From: JANXZO01 sp964355115
Lineage (GTDB): Bacteria > Bacteroidota > Bacteroidia > Bacteroidales > FEN-979
Direction of reading: 5' to 3'
Assembly: GCA_964355115.1 (NCBI GenBank)
Contig: CAYHCQ010000035.1
Coordinates: 1 to 25,550 of the forward strand
DNA: 25,550 bases
In this document: positions 15,434 to 21,819 of the stretch, piece by piece
Layout: each line of letters starts with the position of its first letter
Numbering within the stretch: position 1 is the first letter of the stretch
The notes under the pieces: generated by a model
The model's input: the letters and a program-made list of their open reading frames with translations, nothing else
The model's database searches: none
Told to the model about the DNA's origin: nothing
Position numbers and translations under genes: made by a program

Positions 15434-17029
15434 ATGAAAAAATTGACCGCCATTCTCTCCCTTATCCTCATTTCCCAGGTGTTTCTGATGATCCCGGCTT
15501 CGGCTCAGCGCAAGGCGGCTGATATGGCAGCCGAGATCATTACCCCGGTTTTGATGCAGGAGTATGTAGATTTCCTGGCCAGCGACTCCCTGAAGGGGCG
15601 GAATACGCCAAGCCCGGGGCTGGATACCGCTGCGGCATACATTGTTCGGCAGTTTCAATCGTTTGGACTGAAACCGCTTAACGGTTCTTTTTACCAGGAT
15701 CTGGACTTCTGTTATATAAACCTGGGCAGTGAGCAGGAACTCCAGGTATCGGGGGGTGGCATGGTTAAAAGTTTTACCCTGAAGAACGATTTTGTTCCCT
15801 ACGACATGACAGCAAGCAAAGTGGCCCAGGCGGAGGTTGTTTTTGCCGGCTACGGGATCTCGGCGCCGCGGTTCGGGTACGACGATTACCTGGGGATTGA
15901 TGTGAAGGGCAAGATCGTTCTCATTCTCAGGCAGGAGCCGGGGCAGACCGATTCGACACGCAGGGAGTTTGCAGGTTTGGAGATGTCGGAATACTCGGGA
16001 TTGAGCGGAAAACTTACAAGAGCCATTGAAAAGGGGGCTGTAGGGATGATGGTCGTATCCGGTCCACTTAACTATACATCGATGCGTCCGCGGGGTTATC
16101 CGTGGCCCACCCTGTCAAAGACCCTGCCCCGTGATGTGCTGCCGATGCGCCGCTGCACTCAGGACACAACCAAAATTCCGGTTGTGCATGTTGGCGAAGC
16201 CGTCGTCACTGAATTGTTCGGTAGCGTTGATTCGCTGCGCCAGATCCAGGAGCGGATCGAGAAAACGATGAAACCATTCTCCTTTCTGCTTGCCGGCCGA
16301 AAGGTGAAACTTTCGGTCACCCTTACCTTTGTCCCGCTGGGCGGCAGGAACGTGATCGGGTTGCTGGAGGGGAGCGATCAGAAACTGAACAAAGAGGCGC
16401 TGGTGATCGGGGCTCATTACGACCATGTCGGTTTCATTGAAAAGGCGAAGGCCGACACCGATTTTATTTACAACGGCGCCGACGATAATGCCTCGGGCAC
16501 CAGCGGTGTTCTGGCGCTTGCCAAAGCCTTTACCTCCATGCCCGGAACACCACGGCGCAGCGTCCTCTTTATGGCCTTTGCCGGGGAGGAGAAGGGGCTG
16601 CTTGGTTCGGCTACCTACGTTGGGAACCCTGGCTGGCCGCTCAAACAAACCGTTGCCATGCTTAACCTCGACATGATCAGCTACAACCATCCCGATACAC
16701 TGGAGATCGTTGGAGCCAGACAGAATCCCGACCTCGTGAAGATCATCAGGAAACAGAATAAAAAGGTTGGGTTTAAACTCGACGAAAGCAAGAGCAAACG
16801 GATGGGCGGCGGAAGCGACCACTACAATTTTTACCGGAGAGGTATTCCTGCAGTGTTCTTTTTTACAGGACTTCACAAGGATTACCACCAGGTTGGCGAC
16901 AACCCCGACCGCATCAATGCATCAAAGGCCGCGCGGGTTGCACGGCTGGCATTTCTGACCGCCTGGTATATTGCAAATGACAAACACCATTACAGGCTGA
17001 TAAAGCCGACATATGAGAATGAAGATTAA
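15434..17029 (+). CDS. M28-family zinc metallopeptidase with PA domain
   Basis: A 532-residue exported aminopeptidase-type enzyme. The ATG at 15434 gives signal peptide KKLTAILSLILISQVFLMIPASA-Q; the TTG at 15410 would add eight polar residues and is less likely. A PA (protease-associated) insert occupies about 125-245 (AEVVFAGYGISAPRFGYDDYLGIDVKGKIVLIL). The di-zinc M28 site is complete: His328-x-Asp330 (G-A-H-Y-D-H), Asp350 or Asp351 in G-A-D-D-N-A-S-G, the catalytic pair Glu385-Glu386 (A-G-E-E-K-G), Asp413 (L-N-L-D-M-I) and His463 (G-S-D-H-Y). The substrate is probably N-termini of peptides in the periplasm, although M28 also includes glutaminyl cyclase-like and carboxypeptidase members. 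The gene follows the PNGase F-like gene by 30 bases and precedes the Met-rich protein by 26. Confidence 0.92.
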   Translation: MKKLTAILSLILISQVFLMIPASAQRKAADMAAEIITPVLMQEYVDFLASDSLKGRNTPSPGLDTAAAYIVRQFQSFGLKPLNGSFYQDLDFCYINLGSEQELQVSGGGMVKSFTLKNDFVPYDMTASKVAQAEVVFAGYGISAPRFGYDDYLGIDVKGKIVLILRQEPGQTDSTRREFAGLEMSEYSGLSGKLTRAIEKGAVGMMVVSGPLNYTSMRPRGYPWPTLSKTLPRDVLPMRRCTQDTTKIPVVHVGEAVVTELFGSVDSLRQIQERIEKTMKPFSFLLAGRKVKLSVTLTFVPLGGRNVIGLLEGSDQKLNKEALVIGAHYDHVGFIEKAKADTDFIYNGADDNASGTSGVLALAKAFTSMPGTPRRSVLFMAFAGEEKGLLGSATYVGNPGWPLKQTVAMLNLDMISYNHPDTLEIVGARQNPDLVKIIRKQNKKVGFKLDESKSKRMGGGSDHYNFYRRGIPAVFFFTGLHKDYHQVGDNPDRINASKAARVARLAFLTAWYIANDKHHYRLIKPTYENED

Positions 17030-17055
17030 ACCAAATAATACGTAACCAAACCATC

Positions 17056-17895
17056 ATGAAAACAACAATGAAAGTTCTTGCCGTAATGGCAATTTTCTTC
17101 ATGGCTTCCTTAACGGCCACGGCACAGGAAAAAATTGTGCTCCAGTACAAATACAAAGCCGGGAACAACTACCGGTATAAAAACCTTTCGGTGTACGACA
17201 TGGTGCAGGAGATGAACGGCCAGGAGATGAAAATGTCGGGGACCAATTCGAGCCAGGTGAAAATGGAGGTTACCTCCGTATCTGCTGATGGGGACATGAC
17301 CAGCATCAATGTTTATGAAGAGATGAAAACGGTAATGAAAAACTCCATGATGGACACAACCATGGAGATGAAGGAGATGATCGGTAAGCGTGGCAGGGTG
17401 ATATTCAGTAAGCTTGGACTCGAGATAAAGAAGGAGGTGATCGACACGATTAAGCTGCAGGGGATGTCGGGCGGTGCAAATACACTGCTCACCGTCGGGT
17501 TGATGCGTTTTCCCGATCATGCCGTTGCCCAGGGAGAGAAGTGGGAGATCAGTCACAACGATACGACAAAGATCGGCGACGGGTATACGGCGACAAGCTA
17601 CCATAACGAATACACGCTTGCGGGTACCGAGCTGAAAAACAACAGGGAGTGTCTGAAATTTTCATTCGTTTCAAAATCGGAAACCACCGGCAAGCTGACC
17701 CAGATGGGGATGGAGATATTTGTCGAGGGAACCGGCGATACGATCGGATCGGTGTGGGTCGACAGTAAAGAGGCGATTCTGGTATGCAAGGAGAGCATCT
17801 CGAACCAGGATATGACCTATGCCATGACCGGACAGATGAAGATGTCGATCCCGTCGACTCAGAAGATCACCTCAACCTATACCCTGGTCGAATGA
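17056..17895 (+). CDS. Exported Met-rich protein of unknown function (possibly DUF6263-like)
   Basis: A 279-residue protein with a signal peptide (MKVLAVMAIFFMASLTATA-Q). It has no lipobox cysteine. The mature part is a run of beta strands resembling lipocalin- or LolA-like Bacteroidota proteins (VLQYKYKAGNNYRYKN; VIFSKLGLEIKKE; EKWEISHNDTTKI; VWVDSKEAILVCKES). I count about 25 methionines in 279 residues, clustered at about 50-65 (QEMNGQEMKMSG) and 93-112 (MKNSMMDTTMEMKEM) and near the C-terminus (MTGQMKMS), well above a normal protein. A DUF6263-type family assignment is a guess. The stop overlaps the next start (ATGA, 17892-17895), tying it to the aminopeptidase. It may be a scaffold or ligand-binding protein for the peptidases; nothing catalytic is visible. 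Confidence 0.7.
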   Translation: MKTTMKVLAVMAIFFMASLTATAQEKIVLQYKYKAGNNYRYKNLSVYDMVQEMNGQEMKMSGTNSSQVKMEVTSVSADGDMTSINVYEEMKTVMKNSMMDTTMEMKEMIGKRGRVIFSKLGLEIKKEVIDTIKLQGMSGGANTLLTVGLMRFPDHAVAQGEKWEISHNDTTKIGDGYTATSYHNEYTLAGTELKNNRECLKFSFVSKSETTGKLTQMGMEIFVEGTGDTIGSVWVDSKEAILVCKESISNQDMTYAMTGQMKMSIPSTQKITSTYTLVE

Positions 17896-19226
17896 AACCA
17901 AGATTTTCAATTCTTGTTGCGCTCTGTACAATTGCATCTTTATCCACACTTTTCGCACAGAACAAAACGGTTGATGGCATAACTGCAGAAGAGTACTCCA
18001 GGCGCCGGCAATCGCTGATACAGATGCTTGACACCGGATCGGTTTTCGTTATCCGGGCGCCTGAGGCAGAAGGCGAGTACGAAGTGATGAATTACAGGCA
18101 GGATCTGGATTTTCTATACCTCACCGGGGTGAATTCACCGGGTTATACGCTCCTTATCGTTCCCCGGGGCTTCGATTTTGACGGCAGAACGATGACTTCG
18201 TTGCTTTTTGCACCCGCTTACCTTCTTACGGGCCCCGACAGATTTTCCGGTTCGGTGGTTCCCCATCATCTTTTCAGAGGTGATGCTGATAGCGTGATCG
18301 GAGATGGTGCCTTCCGCAAGTACTTCCTGTCATCGATGGAAGGAACGAAAAGATTGTATTATTCGGCTCCGGGGTTGACCTTTGTACATGACTGGCTCAA
18401 CGACAAGCCCTATTTCATCGAGAAGGAGGTGAACAAGAGCCTGAAGGCGCGCAACCCAGGATTGAAGATAGGCAAAACATCTGGCCTTGTCGCCCGTTTG
18501 CGGGTGATAAAGTCTCCCGGGGAAATTGAGCTGATGAGGATGTCGGTTAATATAACCGGTAACGGTATTGATGCTGCCATGAAGGCCTGCAAGCCGGGCA
18601 TCTGGGAGTATGAGCTGAGGGCCGGTATCGAATTTGAAATGATGAAGCAGGGCGCCGAACGGACCTCTTTCCGCAGTATCGTTGGAGCGGGCAGGAATAG
18701 TCTGAGCCCGCACTACATGGACAACAACTGCCAGGCTCTCGATGGACAGGTTGTGGTAATGGATGTGGGGGCCGAATACCATGGTTATGCTGCCGACATC
18801 ACCCGGACGATCCCCGTTTCGGGGAAATTTTCGAAGGAGCAGGCGGAGATCTATTCAGCGGTGCTGAAAGTACAGGAGGAGCTTATCGGCATGATACAAC
18901 CGGGGATCACCATGGGCAGCATCGATCGCAAAGCAGCGGAGCTCATTGCTGCTGCAGGGTTTAAAAAGTACAATATCCATGGAGTCACCCATCCCGTTGG
19001 TCTCGATGTTCATGATGTTTTCGCCGATGATACGCTGAGAGCCGGGATGGTCATCACCATCGAGCCGGGGATCTACATCCCCGAAGGCGACACTTTACTT
19101 CCCGCAGCTTACCGTGCGGTTGGCGTTCGCATCGAGGACGACGTGCTGGTTACCGCGAACGGTTATGATCTGCTGTCGAAAGAGATCCCGAAGACCATAG
19201 CCGATATTGAACGACGGATGAAATAA
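17892..19226 (+). CDS. Exported Xaa-Pro aminopeptidase (M24B)
   Basis: A 444-residue pita-bread-fold metallopeptidase that removes an N-terminal residue preceding proline. The ATG at 17892 overlaps the previous stop by four bases and gives a signal peptide (R-F-S-I-L-V-A-L-C-T-I-A-S-L-S-T-L-F-A-Q), so the enzyme acts in the periplasm or beyond. The frame is open back to 17784, but that extension is acidic junk in front of the signal. The N-terminal creatinase-like domain (about 25-190) includes NYRQDLDFLYLTGV. All five metal ligands are present: Asp291 (M-D-V-G), Asp302 (A-A-D-I-T-R-T), His367 (T-H-P-V-G), Glu391 (I-E-P-G-I-Y) and Glu415 (R-I-E-D-D). It completes the five-gene cluster, dealing with proline-containing peptides left by other peptidases. 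Confidence 0.94.
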   Translation: MKPRFSILVALCTIASLSTLFAQNKTVDGITAEEYSRRRQSLIQMLDTGSVFVIRAPEAEGEYEVMNYRQDLDFLYLTGVNSPGYTLLIVPRGFDFDGRTMTSLLFAPAYLLTGPDRFSGSVVPHHLFRGDADSVIGDGAFRKYFLSSMEGTKRLYYSAPGLTFVHDWLNDKPYFIEKEVNKSLKARNPGLKIGKTSGLVARLRVIKSPGEIELMRMSVNITGNGIDAAMKACKPGIWEYELRAGIEFEMMKQGAERTSFRSIVGAGRNSLSPHYMDNNCQALDGQVVVMDVGAEYHGYAADITRTIPVSGKFSKEQAEIYSAVLKVQEELIGMIQPGITMGSIDRKAAELIAAAGFKKYNIHGVTHPVGLDVHDVFADDTLRAGMVITIEPGIYIPEGDTLLPAAYRAVGVRIEDDVLVTANGYDLLSKEIPKTIADIERRMK

Positions 19227-19262
19227 CTGTAGTATCCTGTCGTGTTGGCTGGAAAATATCTT

Positions 19263-20741
19263 TCAGAAGGTATTGAACTGAAGAAAGTGGTAACCCCAGG
19301 GAAGAAGGTTTACATATAGGCCGGAATCGAGCAGTTCATCACCATTCCGGTCGAAAGCCTCACCCGACAACGGGTCGGCAAGACGCCAGGATTGTCCGCG
19401 GAGATCGTCCCAGTGCAACCTGATCCTGCCCTGCGAACTCTCGTCCGAATAATTCACCACAACCAGGAGCCGGTTTGTGTCATCTTCGCGGCTCCAGCAG
19501 AGGATGTTCGAAAAACTGCTGTTATCGGGCCATCCGGCAGCCTCCAGAAGGCGCCAGGTGCCTTCATGAAACAGCGGGGCGGCGGCCTCCGCGAGCAGCT
19601 TCCGGTAAAATCCCTGCATATTCTCATCCGGGGGCTCGTTTGGCCGGCGGCGGAGAAATACCGGGAGCTTGACCTTTCGTCCTTCAAACTGACCTTCATG
19701 AAATATTTTAGCGCCGGGAAGGGTAGCGATGGTCACCGCAAGGGCCCGCTCTTTTTCGGGCGTGAACAGCGCTGCAGCCCTGGGTTCATCATGGTTTTCG
19801 ATGAATCTCACCAGTTTTTCCTGGAATCCGGTTTCTGCAGTCAGGTGGAGCCTTACTCCTGTGGCATCGCCGTGTTCCATCCGGTCGTAAAGCCGTTTGT
19901 CATAGCAGTAGTCGAAACCCTGTTGCTGCAGCGTCCACTCCATCTCCCAGTAGGCCTCAGCCAGGAAAATAAAGCCGGGGTGTGCCCTCTTCACGGCAGG
20001 GATCAGCTCTTCCCAGAACTCTCCCTCAGGAACTGATCCTGCCCGTTTGCCCCAGGTGCGGTCAACGATGTGGTTCACCATCAGCATCGCCATGTCGCAC
20101 CTTACCCCGTCGCACTGGGCGGCGATCCCGGCAACTGTTTCGATCACTGCCTCTCGCAGGGCGGGGTTGAACGCGTTCACCTGGAGCACATCCTGCCAGG
20201 CGGGATAGAAAGGGTCTTTCCCGCAGGCAAAAATAGTCCCTCCGATCTGCACAAAAGTGATGGGATCATCACGCAGATCCTCCTTGTTGCCCTGGATGAA
20301 GTAATCGGGGCACTCTTTAACCCACGGGTGGTCGTGGGCCAGGTGATTCGGCACAAAGTCGAGGATCAGCGTTATATTTCGCAAGGCCAGCTGTTTTCGT
20401 GCCTCTGCAAGTCCGGCGGGACCGCCGAGAAATTCATCGGCAACATAACGCCTTACACAATAGGGTGAACCCACGTTGTCGGCAAAGGTGAAATCGGGCA
20501 GTGCACGGCGGAAGTCGGCGAGGTTGCCGGCTTGCTGGTTCGAGATGGCGATGCCTGCCGGACTTCGTTCCCACACGCCCATCAGCCAGACTGCATCGGT
20601 TTTCAGGGCAGCCAGAAGATCCCAGGTTGTGGCCGGGACATTTGCCAGGGTCACCTGTTCCCCTGCTTCAGCCGATAACTCCCCGAGCCATACCCGGGTG
20701 TTGATTTCGTAAATGGTGGGATTATTTTTCCAAGGATTCAT
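19263..20741 (-). CDS. GH13 alpha-amylase-family enzyme, cytoplasmic
   Basis: A 492-residue (beta/alpha)8 enzyme acting on alpha-glucans or alpha-glucosides. It has no signal peptide (starts MNPWKNNPTIYEINTRVWL), so it works in the cytoplasm. The four GH13 regions are in order: I D-F-V-P-N-H (128-133), II G-V-R-C-D-M-A-M (nucleophile Asp216), III F-L-A-E-A-Y-W (acid/base Glu262), and IV I-E-N-H-D-E-P-R (transition-state Asp318). The C-terminal beta domain (about 410-492) ends W-G-Y-H-F-L-Q-F. It is transcribed after the acyltransferase with a 45-base spacer that contains a perfect inverted repeat, and converges on the M24 gene. Specificity (amylase, glucosidase, or transferase) cannot be read by eye. 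It is probably part of storage glycogen or maltodextrin use rather than the surface glycan theme. Confidence 0.9.
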   Translation of the reverse strand: MNPWKNNPTIYEINTRVWLGELSAEAGEQVTLANVPATTWDLLAALKTDAVWLMGVWERSPAGIAISNQQAGNLADFRRALPDFTFADNVGSPYCVRRYVADEFLGGPAGLAEARKQLALRNITLILDFVPNHLAHDHPWVKECPDYFIQGNKEDLRDDPITFVQIGGTIFACGKDPFYPAWQDVLQVNAFNPALREAVIETVAGIAAQCDGVRCDMAMLMVNHIVDRTWGKRAGSVPEGEFWEELIPAVKRAHPGFIFLAEAYWEMEWTLQQQGFDYCYDKRLYDRMEHGDATGVRLHLTAETGFQEKLVRFIENHDEPRAAALFTPEKERALAVTIATLPGAKIFHEGQFEGRKVKLPVFLRRRPNEPPDENMQGFYRKLLAEAAAPLFHEGTWRLLEAAGWPDNSSFSNILCWSREDDTNRLLVVVNYSDESSQGRIRLHWDDLRGQSWRLADPLSGEAFDRNGDELLDSGLYVNLLPWGYHFLQFNTF

Positions 20742-20763
20742 GACACCTGGTTTTGGAAAGTCA

Positions 20764-20778
20764 GGGCACCCGGTGCCC
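20764..20778. repeat. Perfect 7-bp inverted repeat in the acyltransferase-amylase spacer
   Basis: GGGCACC and GGTGCCC flank a single C. The palindrome lies between the stop of the acyltransferase gene and the amylase start on the - strand, 23 bases before the amylase ATG. No T-run follows on either strand, so it does not look like an intrinsic terminator. It could be an operator or an RNA processing hairpin. Confidence 0.6.
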
Positions 20779-20786
20779 CGGCTTCA

Positions 20787-21730
20787 TTAAGCGTTCCATA
20801 CTTTCAGGTGCGACTCAATGAAATCGACAACCTGCTGATGTTCGTTCTTCCCATTTCCGGTTACCGTTATGGGTTCGCCAAATGCGATGTGAATGGGCTT
20901 ATCGCGGTGGATCGGGCCGAGGTATTTCGAAACCCTGCCGTGCCCCCAGAAGTCGGTCTTGATGGCCACCGGGATCACCTGTACCCCTGCCCTGAAAGCC
21001 AGTTTGGTGCCAAGGGAGTTGAATTCGGAAGAACGGAACTCCACCCTTCGCGTACTTTGCGGGAAGATGACGATCGACATCCCCTGGCTGAGCAACTCCA
21101 TCCCTTTGTTCATCACCATCTGGAAATCTTCCCTGGGATTTGAACGGCTAAGCACGATGGGATTCCGTGAACGCATCACATCCCTGAAGGCCCAATGGTG
21201 CACAAGCGCATCTTTTACAACGAATGTAATGTCTTTCAGCGGCTGGATGATACCCGGGAAGATCATCGTCTCGAGGGTGCTCATGTGGTTGCTCAGGAAA
21301 ATTACCGGTGCTTTGCATTTCCGGATGTTGTCGAGACCGGTGATGTGAGCCCGCCCGCCGCAGCGTTCAACAATTGTGAAGATGTCGTGGGAGGAATCAA
21401 CCCAGAATTGTGTATCGTACAACCCTTTCTTCGCCGCACCGCGGGTTTTTAAAATAACTCCGGCGTACTTCGCAATCAAGACAAACCGGGAATTGAAAAA
21501 CAGGCGGTCCAGTAAATACCTGGGTGTATTTTCCGGAGTATGGTATTCGTTGCCTGAGGNNNNNNNNNNNNNNNNNNNNNNNNNNNNNNNNNNNNNNNNN
21601 NNNNNNNNNNNNNNNNNNNNNNNNNNNNNNNNNNNNNNNNNNNNNNNNNNNNNNNNNNNCGGTCCAGTAAATACCTGGGTGTATTTTCCGGAGTATGGTA
21701 TTCGTTGCCTGAGGTGATCTCTGCTCTCAT
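20787..21730 (-). CDS. Lysophospholipid acyltransferase (PlsC-like), interrupted by a false scaffold gap
   Basis: Transfers an acyl chain to a lysophospholipid such as 1-acylglycerol-3-phosphate at the membrane. Motif I reads S-N-H-M-S-T-L-E, an HX4E variant of the usual HX4D; motif III is F-P-Q-S-T-R in place of F-P-E-G-T-R; and V-P-V/I-A-I-K follows. Read literally, the N run and duplicated flanks shift the frame. Removing the 100 Ns and one copy of the 55-base flanking repeat gives a continuous frame of 262 residues, from ATG at 21730 (M-R-A-E-I-T-S-G-N-E-Y-H) through L-L-D-R-L-F-F-N-S-R-F to the stop at 20787. The gene is therefore probably intact in the organism. The amylase gene follows on the same strand. 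Confidence 0.83.
21505..21714. other. Scaffold gap of 100 Ns with identical 55-bp flanks (assembly artefact)
   Basis: Bases 21560-21659 are exactly 100 N. The 55 bases before (21505-21559) and the 55 bases after (21660-21714) are identical, both starting CGGTCCAGTAA and ending TTGCCTGAGG. This is what two contigs overlapping by one k-mer look like when a scaffolder inserts a default gap instead of merging them. Collapsing the duplicate restores the reading frame of the acyltransferase. Confidence 0.93.
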
Positions 21731-21734
21731 GGAA

Positions 21735-21742
21735 CAAAAATA
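21735..21742 (-). promoter_or_regulatory. Possible promoter element of the acyltransferase gene
   Basis: On the - strand this reads TATTTTTG, an exact TAnnTTTG match, only four bases before the ATG at 21730. A TTG occurs 23 bases upstream, slightly far for a -33 element. If used, the transcript would be essentially leaderless. Confidence 0.35.
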
Positions 21743-21819
21743 TGAAATTCTCAGGTAAATATTAACAACAGGTTTATCGTGCCCGCTTTTTCCATATAAT
21801 TGTACTAAATCAGCCATCC

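Noticed and set aside
17784..17891. N-terminal extension of the M24 peptidase from 17784
   Set aside because: It would place 36 acidic residues in front of a clear signal peptide and overlap the previous gene by over 100 bases; the ATGA overlap at 17892 is far more plausible.
21505..21714. 55-bp direct repeat as a mobile-element target duplication or attachment site
   Set aside because: It flanks only an N run of default length, lies within a coding frame that is intact when merged, and no transposase or integrase is near.
20787..21730. Acyltransferase as a pseudogene or frameshifted gene
   Set aside because: The apparent frameshift equals the 100 Ns plus one duplicated 55-bp flank, and removing these restores an intact frame.
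21795..21802. TATAATTG as a promoter for the GH35 gene
   Set aside because: One mismatch to TAnnTTTG and no TTG element upstream at normal spacing; too weak to list as a feature.
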